Of a DNA stretch of 5,567 bases, positions 1 through 5,567 are shown in pieces. A program made the position numbers and the translations under genes. Position 1 is the first letter of the stretch. Every line of letters begins with the position of its first letter. The notes below the pieces were generated by a model, which did no database searches, had not been told where the DNA came from, and saw only the letters and a list, made by a program, of their open reading frames with translations. Source of the stretch: Stenotrophomonas sp. (GTDB lineage Bacteria > Pseudomonadota > Gammaproteobacteria > Xanthomonadales > Xanthomonadaceae); NCBI GenBank assembly GCA_003525885.1, contig DQIG01000425.1:895-6461 (forward strand), given 5' to 3'.

Positions 1-488
1 CCCTGCAGGCGGCCACGCAGGATCGTCACCGGAGTGCGCAGTTCATGGGCGATGGCCGCGTGCCACATCGCGCGTTCGCTCTCCATGTGCTGCAGGCGGC
101 GCGCCATCGCGTTGAAGTCCTCGACCAGGGTCGCCACTTCGCCCGGCGAATTCTCCTCGACGCTTGCGCGTGCGCCAAGGTCACCGCCAGCCAGCGCACG
201 CACGCTGTCCACCAGTGAATTCAAGGGCGAGAGGATGCGGTGGGCGAGACGGAACGAGGCGGCGATGGCCAGCGCCAGGCCGGTCAGGATCACGCCCACC
301 ATCCATGCCAGTTCCGGCCCGGTCGGCAGCCAGCTTTCAGGCTCCTCGGTACTTCCGGGGAAGAACTCGACCAGTACCGCGTACAGCAGCCACGACGACA
401 GGATCATCATCACGATGACGCCGATCACCATCAGCGACATCGAGACGATGATATGGCGGCTGAGTCCCGATCGGCGCAGGCGGGCCAT
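1..488 (-). CDS. smeSy: Sensor histidine kinase of efflux two-component system, 3' end outside window (SmeSy/BaeS-like)
   Basis: This is the N-terminal 162 residues of a membrane sensor kinase that should autophosphorylate on histidine and pass the phosphate to the regulator encoded just upstream. Seen: a basic N-terminus (RLRRSGLSRH), a first membrane segment at about residues 13-39, a periplasmic loop of only about 20 residues (about 40-60), a second membrane segment at about 60-79, a HAMP linker at about 80-132 (ILSPLNSLVDSVRALAGGDL), and the start of the HisKA domain with the H-box AIAHELRTPVTIL, where His148 is the expected phospho-acceptor. The rest of the dimerisation domain and the whole ATPase domain lie beyond position 1. 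The ATG at 488-486 shares one base with the regulator's TGA (TGATG), so translation is probably coupled. The kinase function is secure. The name SmeSy is inferred from the locus layout; SmeS is the main alternative. Confidence 0.9.
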   Translation of the reverse strand, partial: MARLRRSGLSRHIIVSMSLMVIGVIVMMILSSWLLYAVLVEFFPGSTEEPESWLPTGPELAWMVGVILTGLALAIAASFRLAHRILSPLNSLVDSVRALAGGDLGARASVEENSPGEVATLVEDFNAMARRLQHMESERAMWHAAIAHELRTPVTILRGRLQ

Positions 489-1237
489 CAGCGGTCGGCC
501 ATCAACCGGTAGCCGACGCCGCGCACGCTGGCCGGAACATTGACCATGCCCACTTCGTCCAGCTTGCGGCGCAGCTTGCTGACATGGCTGTCGACGGTGC
601 GCTCAAGTGCTTCGCTTTCCGGCAGGCATTCGTGCATCAGTTCGCTGCGGCTGAAGATGCGGGTCGGGGCCAGCGCCATGCAGTGCAGCAGCTTGAACTC
701 GGTGAGGGTGAGCAGGACTTCGTGGCTGTATCCCTCGCCTTCCACGTGCACGGCGTGGGTCGCCGAGTCGATCAGCAGCGGGCCGACGCGCAGCGCGGTG
801 GGCGCGTCCACGCGCGAGGCGCGCAGCGTACGCCGCAGCACGGCGCGCACGCGCGCAGCCACCTCGGCCGGGTTGAACGGCTTGACCACGTAGTCATCGG
901 CGCCCATCCGCAGTGCGGTCAGCTTGTCCAGGTCCTGGTCCAGTGCGGTCAGCATGATCACCGGCGTCTCGCCACGCTGGCGTAGCTGGGTCAGCACACT
1001 CCAGCCATCCAGGCGAGGCAGCTGCACATCGAGCAGGACCAGGTCGGGGCGGGCGCTGCGATGCAGGTCCAACGCGCTGTGGCCGTCGCCGGCGCGCAGC
1101 GTGCGCAGTCCTTCGCGTTCCAGGTAGGCACTGAGAATGTCGGCGATCTCGGCCTCATCCTCGACGATCAGGACGAGGGCGGCGAGGGCAGGGGAGGCAT
1201 GCATGCAGGGGCGGGGCCTTAAGGTGCTTGCCTCCAT
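488..1237 (-). CDS. smeRy: OmpR/BaeR-family response regulator of the efflux locus (SmeRy-like)
   Basis: This is a 249-aa cytoplasmic DNA-binding regulator, probably phosphorylated by the adjacent kinase and controlling the divergent efflux operon. Receiver domain at about residues 21-136: acidic pair Glu26/Asp27 (VLIVEDE), phospho-acceptor Asp70 in LVLLDVQLP, Thr97 (MLTA) and Lys119 (VVKPF). The C-terminal winged helix (about 149-246) has a recognition helix near ERTVDSHVSKLRRKLDE and the closing hairpin RGVGYRL, typical of the PhoB/OmpR class. Start choice: the ATG at 1237 has a GGAG five bases upstream, so I prefer it over the open frame reaching 1285 and over the internal ATG at 1204 (238 aa), whose only nearby purine motif (AAGG) lies 12 bases away. 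From 1237 there are about 20 residues before the receiver fold, longer than usual, so the 1204 start stays possible. Family certain; name SmeRy moderately likely, SmeR the alternative. Confidence 0.93.
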   Translation of the reverse strand: MEASTLRPRPCMHASPALAALVLIVEDEAEIADILSAYLEREGLRTLRAGDGHSALDLHRSARPDLVLLDVQLPRLDGWSVLTQLRQRGETPVIMLTALDQDLDKLTALRMGADDYVVKPFNPAEVAARVRAVLRRTLRASRVDAPTALRVGPLLIDSATHAVHVEGEGYSHEVLLTLTEFKLLHCMALAPTRIFSRSELMHECLPESEALERTVDSHVSKLRRKLDEVGMVNVPASVRGVGYRLMADR

Positions 1238-1272
1238 CGTATCTCCACACTTCCTCCATCGAAACCCCATCA
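1231..1272. promoter_or_regulatory. Putative response-regulator operator: four direct repeats at 11-bp spacing
   Basis: Four 9-mers start at 1231, 1242, 1253 and 1264: CCTCCATCG, TCTCCACAC, CCTCCATCG and ACCCCATCA. Units 1 and 3 are identical, and unit 4 matches them at 6 of 9 positions. Core C-C-A at positions 4-6 is present in all. The 11-bp phase places each unit on the same face of the helix, as in sites bound by head-to-tail dimers of OmpR/PhoB-family regulators. The array ends about 60 bp before the adaptor gene and overlaps the ribosome binding site and start codon of the regulator gene. Binding could therefore activate the efflux operon and affect the regulator's own expression. Caveat: read on the minus strand, the units contain GGAG or GGAGG, so part of the similarity may reflect ribosome-binding sequence. 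Function is inferred. Confidence 0.4.
1243..1246 (-). promoter_or_regulatory. Ribosome binding site of the response regulator
   Basis: On the minus strand GGAG sits five bases (ATACG) before the ATG at 1237. It is the best Shine-Dalgarno match near any in-frame start of the regulator and decides the start call. It lies inside the second unit of the 11-bp repeat array, so a protein bound there could also block this site in the DNA. Confidence 0.65.
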
Positions 1273-1306
1273 TCGCCACGCACACTGCGCGCTTCAGAAC
1301 CTATCC

Positions 1307-1320
1307 GCCGCCTGCGCGGC
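1307..1320 (+). other. Short GC hairpin in the adaptor gene leader
   Basis: GCCGC (1307-1311) and GCGGC (1316-1320) are perfect inverse complements around the loop CTGC. The stem is only 5 bp, but it is all G-C and ends 13 bases before the adaptor ATG. No U-tract follows, so it is not a terminator. It could influence ribosome access, or be chance in G+C-rich DNA. Confidence 0.3.
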
Positions 1321-1322
1321 AT

Positions 1323-1330
1323 TGTGCACA
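1323..1330. repeat. 8-bp palindrome just upstream of the adaptor start
   Basis: TGTGCACA is a perfect palindrome three bases before the ATG at 1334 and does not extend further on either side. It occupies the place where a Shine-Dalgarno would be expected. It could be part of a repressor site, but at 8 bp chance is a fair explanation. Confidence 0.25.
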
Positions 1331-1333
1331 GCA

Positions 1334-2482
1334 ATGAGAACCTTCAGGACTCCGGTCGCGTTGATCGCGGCCCTCGCCTTGGCCATGACGGCCTGCTCTT
1401 CCCCCGAAGCCACCCCCGAAGCGGTGCCGCGTGTCAGCGTGATCAGCGTGGGCCCGCAGGTGGTGCAGCGCGATGATGAACTGCCGGGGCGCGTCGCTGC
1501 GGTGCGCACCGCGCAGATCCGCGCCCAGGTGGGCGGCATCGTGCAGCGCCGCCTATTCGAGCAGGGAGCGGAAGTCAGTGCCGGCCAGGCCCTGTTCCAG
1601 ATCGACCCGGCCGCGTTCCGGGCCGACGTCGATTCGGCACTGGCTGCCCTGCAGCGCAGCGAGGCCGCGCTGGGCCGCAGCCGTGTGCAGTCGCAGCGCC
1701 TGCATGCGCTGGCCGCCGCGCAGGCAGTGAGCCAGCAGCATCGCGACGACGCCAGCGCCGAATACGAACAGGCCCGTGCCGCGGTCAACGAAGCGCGCGC
1801 GATCCTGTCCCGCCGCCAGCTCGACCTCCGCTACGCCACGGTCAGCGCCCCGATTGCCGGTCGTATCGATCAGGCTCTGGTCACCGAAGGCGCGCTGGTG
1901 GGCGTGGCTGATGCCGAACCGATGGCGGTAGTACAGCAGATCGACCAGGTCTACGTCGATGTGCGCCAACCGGCCGCGCAACTGGAGTCGCTGCAGCGCA
2001 GTGCGGCCGGCAGCGGCGAGCTGCCGGTGACGATCATCGGTGCCGCCGGCAGACCGCTGCCCGAACGTGGCCAGCTGTTGTTCTCCGGCATCAACGTCGA
2101 TGCGCGAACGGGTGATGTGATCCTGCGCATCCTGGTCGACAACCCGCAGCGGCAGCTGCTGCCCGGCATGTATGTGCGTGCGAGGGTGCCACGTGGCGCG
2201 CCCGCCAGCGCATTGACCGTGCCACAGCAGGCGGTGCTGCGCAGCGCCGGTGGCCAGGCCTATGCCTGGGTGATCGGCGCCGACGGCAAGGCAGTGATCC
2301 GCACGCTGGAAGTGGACGGTAGTGTTGATCGCCAGTGGTTGGTGCGCACGGGCCTGAAGGCCGGCGAGAAGGTGGTGGTCGAGGGCCAGGAGCGCCTGCA
2401 GGAAGGCGTGGTGGTCGATGCGCGCGACTGGCAGATGCCGGTCGCCAGCGCCGGTGCAGTGCAGGCCGGAAGCAAGGGCTGA
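1334..2482 (+). CDS. smeY: Periplasmic adaptor (membrane fusion) lipoprotein of RND efflux pump, SmeY/AcrA-like
   Basis: This 382-aa protein bridges the RND pump encoded next and an outer-membrane channel. Seen: a signal peptide with basic start (MRTFR), a hydrophobic core at about 8-18 and a lipobox-like MTAC with Cys21 as the expected lipid anchor. The first lipoyl half is at about 57-92 (GRVAAVRTAQIRAQVGG, ending LFQIDP) and the second at about 167-201 (RYATVSAPIAGRID). The alpha-helical hairpin between them (about 95-166) carries the R-L-S pattern of TolC-type docking (Arg122, Leu126, Ser133). A beta-barrel follows, with the signature LLPGMYVRARV at 275-285, then a membrane-proximal domain to about 365. 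Length fits AcrA/MexA. The ATG at 1334 gives a clean signal peptide; an in-frame TTG at 1322 would add four residues. Neither has a clear Shine-Dalgarno. Family very sure; SmeY preferred over SmeA on layout and on the pump. Confidence 0.93.
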   Translation: MRTFRTPVALIAALALAMTACSSPEATPEAVPRVSVISVGPQVVQRDDELPGRVAAVRTAQIRAQVGGIVQRRLFEQGAEVSAGQALFQIDPAAFRADVDSALAALQRSEAALGRSRVQSQRLHALAAAQAVSQQHRDDASAEYEQARAAVNEARAILSRRQLDLRYATVSAPIAGRIDQALVTEGALVGVADAEPMAVVQQIDQVYVDVRQPAAQLESLQRSAAGSGELPVTIIGAAGRPLPERGQLLFSGINVDARTGDVILRILVDNPQRQLLPGMYVRARVPRGAPASALTVPQQAVLRSAGGQAYAWVIGADGKAVIRTLEVDGSVDRQWLVRTGLKAGEKVVVEGQERLQEGVVVDARDWQMPVASAGAVQAGSKG

Positions 2483-2505
2483 GCCTTTCCGGGGCCGGTC
2501 CCTCC

Positions 2506-2510
2506 AGGGA
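2506..2510 (+). promoter_or_regulatory. Ribosome binding site of the RND pump, within a small hairpin
   Basis: AGGGA lies eight bases before the ATG at 2519 and is the only good Shine-Dalgarno in the 36-bp gap after the adaptor gene. TCCC at 2499-2502 can pair with GGGA at 2507-2510 around the loop TCCA, so the site may be partly masked. I see no promoter or terminator in the gap, which supports a single adaptor-pump operon. Confidence 0.55.
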
Positions 2511-2518
2511 ACTACAAC

Positions 2519-5500
2519 ATGGCACGTTTCTTCATCGATCGCCCGGTGTTCGCCTGGGTGCTGGCGATCTTCATCATCCTGGCCGGCGTACTGGCGATCC
2601 CGCGGCTGGCGGTTGAGCGCTATCCGGCGGTCGCCCCGCCCAGCGTGAGCATCTATGCAAGTTACCCGGGTGCCAGCCCGCAGACGCTGAACGATGCGGT
2701 GGTTGGCCTGATCGAGCGCGAGCTGTCCAGCGTCAAGCACCTGCTGTACTTCGAGTCGTCGGTGGATACTTCCGGCGAAGCCTCGATCACCGCGACCTTC
2801 AAGCCGGGCACCAACCCGGAGCTGGCGCAGGTGGACGTACAGAACCGGATCAAGGCAATCGAACCACGGCTGCCGCGCAGCGTGCGCCAGAACGGCCTGT
2901 TCGTGGAGGCCGCCGATTCCGGGTTCCTGATGCTGGTCGGCCTGCGTTCTCCGGACGCCAGCGTCAGCGAGGCGGCACTGGGCGACTTCATGGCGCGCAA
3001 CATCATCGAAGAGCTGCGCCGCATCGACGGCGTCGGCCGCGTGCAGCTGTTCGGTGCGGAGCAGGCGATGCGTGTGTGGCTGGACCCGACCCGGTTGACC
3101 GGCTACGGGTTGACCATGGGTGACGTGGCTGCCGCCATCGAGCAGCAGAACCTGGAGATCTCACCGGGCCGCATCGGTGATTCGCCCGGCGTACCGGGCC
3201 AGCGCATTACCGTGCCGCTGAGCGCGGATGGCCAGTTGTCCACGCCTGAACAGTTTGCCGCCATCGTGCTGCGCGCCGGAGCCGACGGGTCGCGCGTAGT
3301 GCTGGGCGATGTCGCGCGGGTTGAACTGGGCGCGCAGAGCTATGCCTGGGGCACCCGCGAGGACGGCCATCCGGCCACCGCCGCCGGGGTGCAGCTGCGC
3401 CCCGGCGCGAACGCGGTGCGTACCGCTGCGGCGGTGCGTGAGCGCATGGCCGAGCTGGCGCCCCTGCTGCCGCGCGGGGTGGAAGCGAGCATCCCGTTCG
3501 ACACCGCGCCGTTCGTCAAGATCTCGATCCAGAAGGTGGTGCAGACGCTGCTGGAGGCGATGCTGCTGGTGTTCGCGGTGATGTACCTGTTCCTGCAGAA
3601 CTGGCGGTACACGCTGATCCCGGCGTTGGTCGCACCGATCGCGCTGCTGGGTACCTTCGCGGTGATGCTGGCGCTGGGCTTCTCGATCAACGTGCTGACC
3701 ATGTTCGGCATGGTGCTGGCGATCGGCATCATCGTCGATGACGCGATCGTGGTGGTCGAGGGCGTGGAACGGATCATGGCCGAGGAGGGCCTGCCGCCCC
3801 GCGAGGCCACCATCAAGGCGATGCGTGAACTGACCGGCGCGGTGATCGGCATCACCCTGGTGCTGACCGCAGTGTTCATTCCGATGGCGCTGGCCAGCGG
3901 CTCGGTGGGTGCGATCTATCGCCAGTTCACCGTGGCAATGGCGGTATCGATCCTGTTCTCGGCGCTGCTGGCATTGAGCCTGACCCCGGCGCTGTGCGCG
4001 ACCCTGTTGCGCGCGAACACCCATGGCCATCATGGTCGTGGCGGGCTGTTCGGTGCCTTCAACCGGGGCTTCGAGAAAATGACCGGGCGCTACCAGCGTG
4101 GTGTGGCGTCGGTGCTGCAGCGGAGCGGGAGGGTGATGGGCGTGTTCGCCGCGCTGGTGGCGGCGCTGCTGCTGGGCCTGCACTGGCTGCCGGGCGCGTT
4201 CCTGCCGGAAGAGGACCAGGGTTACTTCATGACCTCGATCCAGCTGCCGGCCGAAGCCACCGCCGAACGCACGCTGGCGGTGGTGGAAGCGTACGAACGG
4301 CACGTGGCCTCACGCCCGGGCATCGGTTCCAACCAGGCGATCCTCGGCTACAGCTTCTCCGGTTCCGGCCCGAGTGCGGCGCTGACCTACACCATGCTGA
4401 AGGACTGGGGCGAGCGCGCAGGTGCCACCGCGGCCGGTGAGGTCGAGGCCGCGCAGAAGGCGATGGCCACGATTGCCGAGGGCGAGGTGATGAGCGTGAT
4501 GCCGCCGGCCATCGACAGCCTGGGGCGTTCGTCCGGCTTCTCACTGGCGCTGCAGGCGCGCACCGGGCAGAGCCAGGCCGAACTGCGCGCGGCCCTGCAG
4601 CAGCTGCTGAAGCTGGCCGAGGCCAGTCCGCTGCTGTCCGAGGTACATGCCGATGGCCTGCCGGCCGGCACCAGCGTGCGGCTGGACATCGACCGGGCCA
4701 AGGCCGAGGCGATGGGCGTGGGTTTCGAGCACATCAGCAGCACCTTGTCGGCGGCAATGGGCTCGCAGTACGTCAACGATTTCCCCAACAAGGGCCGGCT
4801 GCAGCAGGTGATCCTGCAGGCCGATGCACCGTACCGGATGGAACTGGAGGACGTGCTGAAGCTGTACGTGCGCAACAGCGAAGGCGGCATGGTCGCGCTG
4901 TCCGAGCTGGTCACCCCGCATTGGACCGAGGCGCCACTGCAGCTGCAGCGCTATCTCGGTTTCCCGGCGCTGAATCTGTCCGGCGCGCCGGCCTCCGGCG
5001 TGTCGACCGGCCAGGCCATGGCGGAGATGGAGCGACTGGCCGGGAAGCTGCCGTCCGGTTTTGCCCTGCAGTGGACCAGCCAGTCACTGCAGGAGCGTGA
5101 GTCGGGGGCGCAGGCGCCGTGGCTGCTGTTGTTGTCGATGCTGGTGGTGTTCCTGGTGCTGGCGGCGCTGTACGAGAGCTGGTCGATTCCGTTGGCGGTG
5201 ATGCTGGTGGTGCCACTCGGCCTGCTCGGTGCGGTCGCTGCGGTGTTGTTGCGCGGCATGCCCAACGACGTGTTCTTCAAGGTCGGCATGATCACCGTGA
5301 TCGGGCTGTCGGCGAAGAACGCGATCCTCATCGTCGAGTTCGCGCGTCAGCTGCAGCAGCAGGGGCGTGGCCTGGTCGAGGCGGCTTTGGAGGCGGCCAG
5401 GCTGCGCCTGCGGCCGATCGTGATGACCTCGCTGGCATTCGCGCTGGGCGTGGTGCCGCTGATGCTGGCGCAGGGCGCGTCGAAGGAAACCCAGCAGGCG

Positions 5501-5567
5501 ATCGGAACCGGCGTGTTCGGTGGCATGGTCAGTGCGACCGTGCTGGCCGTGTTCTTCGTGCCGGTCT
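2519..5567 (+). CDS. smeZ: HAE-1 RND multidrug efflux pump, inner-membrane antiporter, 3' end outside window (SmeZ/AcrB-like)
   Basis: This proton-driven trimeric exporter takes drugs from periplasm and membrane and passes them to the outer-membrane channel. 1016 complete codons are present and the reading frame is open to the edge; family length is about 1045-1050, so only the end of TM12 and the tail are missing. Seen: the N-terminus MARFFIDRPVFAWVLAI with TM1, porter subdomains at about 30-330, TM2-TM6 at about 335-490, a second porter/docking half at about 560-865, and TM8-TM12 from about 865. Proton-relay residues are intact: Asp407 and Asp408 (IIVDDAIVVVE) at the same numbers as in AcrB, Lys933 (GLSAKNA), Arg963 and Thr970 (RLRPIVMTS), equivalent to AcrB Lys940, Arg971 and Thr978. 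Phe136 and Phe178 are kept, but other deep-pocket phenylalanines are replaced (Gln606, Tyr611, Tyr624). Start: ATG with AGGGA eight bases upstream. Family certain; SmeZ preferred, SmeB or another AcrB-type pump possible. Confidence 0.95.
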   Translation, partial: MARFFIDRPVFAWVLAIFIILAGVLAIPRLAVERYPAVAPPSVSIYASYPGASPQTLNDAVVGLIERELSSVKHLLYFESSVDTSGEASITATFKPGTNPELAQVDVQNRIKAIEPRLPRSVRQNGLFVEAADSGFLMLVGLRSPDASVSEAALGDFMARNIIEELRRIDGVGRVQLFGAEQAMRVWLDPTRLTGYGLTMGDVAAAIEQQNLEISPGRIGDSPGVPGQRITVPLSADGQLSTPEQFAAIVLRAGADGSRVVLGDVARVELGAQSYAWGTREDGHPATAAGVQLRPGANAVRTAAAVRERMAELAPLLPRGVEASIPFDTAPFVKISIQKVVQTLLEAMLLVFAVMYLFLQNWRYTLIPALVAPIALLGTFAVMLALGFSINVLTMFGMVLAIGIIVDDAIVVVEGVERIMAEEGLPPREATIKAMRELTGAVIGITLVLTAVFIPMALASGSVGAIYRQFTVAMAVSILFSALLALSLTPALCATLLRANTHGHHGRGGLFGAFNRGFEKMTGRYQRGVASVLQRSGRVMGVFAALVAALLLGLHWLPGAFLPEEDQGYFMTSIQLPAEATAERTLAVVEAYERHVASRPGIGSNQAILGYSFSGSGPSAALTYTMLKDWGERAGATAAGEVEAAQKAMATIAEGEVMSVMPPAIDSLGRSSGFSLALQARTGQSQAELRAALQQLLKLAEASPLLSEVHADGLPAGTSVRLDIDRAKAEAMGVGFEHISSTLSAAMGSQYVNDFPNKGRLQQVILQADAPYRMELEDVLKLYVRNSEGGMVALSELVTPHWTEAPLQLQRYLGFPALNLSGAPASGVSTGQAMAEMERLAGKLPSGFALQWTSQSLQERESGAQAPWLLLLSMLVVFLVLAALYESWSIPLAVMLVVPLGLLGAVAAVLLRGMPNDVFFKVGMITVIGLSAKNAILIVEFARQLQQQGRGLVEAALEAARLRLRPIVMTSLAFALGVVPLMLAQGASKETQQAIGTGVFGGMVSATVLAVFFVPV

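Larger units (their letters stand above)
1238..1333. promoter_or_regulatory. Divergent intergenic control region between regulator and efflux operon
   Basis: This 96-bp gap must hold the promoters for both transcription units unless one starts inside a gene. I see no good sigma-70 -35/-10 pair on either strand. A weak -10-like CTATCC lies at 1301-1306 toward the adaptor gene with no convincing -35, which would fit an activator-dependent promoter, but this is speculative. Three of the four 11-bp repeat units lie here. Nearer the adaptor gene are a short GC hairpin (1307-1320) and the palindrome TGTGCACA (1323-1330). Confidence 0.6.

Noticed and set aside
34..543. Plus-strand open frame over the kinase gene and the regulator end
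   Set aside because: It is antisense to the kinase, which has a clear HAMP and H-box, and its own product has no recognisable motif.
1217..1224. Palindrome CCTTAAGG inside the regulator's N-terminal codons
   Set aside because: It is a short isolated 8-mer in coding sequence with no extension or second copy nearby.
1301..1306. CTATCC as -10 box of a sigma-70 promoter for the efflux operon
   Set aside because: No -35-like hexamer lies at proper distance, and the match to TATAAT is weak. It is mentioned only within the intergenic entry.
1322..1333. TTG at 1322 as adaptor start, adding four residues
   Set aside because: It has no better ribosome site, and the ATG at 1334 gives a normal basic signal-peptide start.
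1553..2740. 395-codon open frame on the minus strand across the adaptor gene and into the pump gene
   Set aside because: It is antisense to two clearly recognised genes, has low-complexity His/Arg/Gln-rich composition with no domain, and is the expected shadow of G+C-rich third positions.
3161..4303. 380-codon minus-strand open frame very rich in His, Gln and Arg
   Set aside because: It lies entirely within the pump gene on the opposite strand, and its composition is that of a reverse-frame shadow.
1..5567. CRISPR array, tRNA/rRNA gene, insertion sequence, attachment site or intrinsic terminator
   Set aside because: Nothing supports any of these. Almost all of the window is four genes, and no stem followed by a T-run is present.
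1..5567. Locus as smeS-smeR/smeABC rather than smeSy-smeRy/smeYZ
   Set aside because: It is not excluded, since both have the same divergent layout. The polar drug pocket tips the balance to SmeYZ; the presence or absence of a channel gene right of the window would settle it.

Overview
The window is G+C-rich (about two thirds by eye), with the GCC/CTG/CGC-heavy codon use of Xanthomonadaceae. Layout and protein sequences best match a drug-efflux locus of Stenotrophomonas, probably S. maltophilia or a close relative. The organism and gene names come from recall of these families, not from a database search.

Left part, minus strand (1-1237): a two-component pair in one operon. The OmpR/BaeR-type response regulator comes first (488-1237). 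The sensor histidine kinase follows (488 down to the left edge, cut after its phospho-acceptor histidine). The regulator stop and kinase start share one base (TGATG), so translation is probably coupled.

Middle (1238-1333): a 96-bp divergent intergenic region. It holds, or overlaps, four CCTCCATCG-like units spaced exactly 11 bp apart (1231-1272), a plausible operator for the regulator. It also has a small GC hairpin, an 8-bp palindrome, and no recognisable Shine-Dalgarno before the efflux operon.

Right part, plus strand (1334-5567): a periplasmic adaptor lipoprotein (membrane fusion protein, 382 aa), then 36 bp further on an HAE-1 RND inner-membrane drug/proton antiporter. The antiporter is cut by the right edge after 1016 residues, with about 30 missing.

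How they work together: the kinase probably senses envelope or drug stress and phosphorylates the regulator, which probably controls the divergent efflux genes. Adaptor and pump would form a tripartite complex with an outer-membrane TolC/OprM-type channel that is not in the window. The best-known matches are SmeSy-SmeRy/SmeYZ and the similarly arranged SmeS-SmeR/SmeABC. I prefer SmeYZ, but an outer-membrane channel gene (smeC) just beyond the right edge would favour SmeABC. No wholly new system is visible; the most interesting parts are the operator-like repeat array, the unusual translation starts, the drug-pocket substitutions and the very small sensor loop of the kinase.
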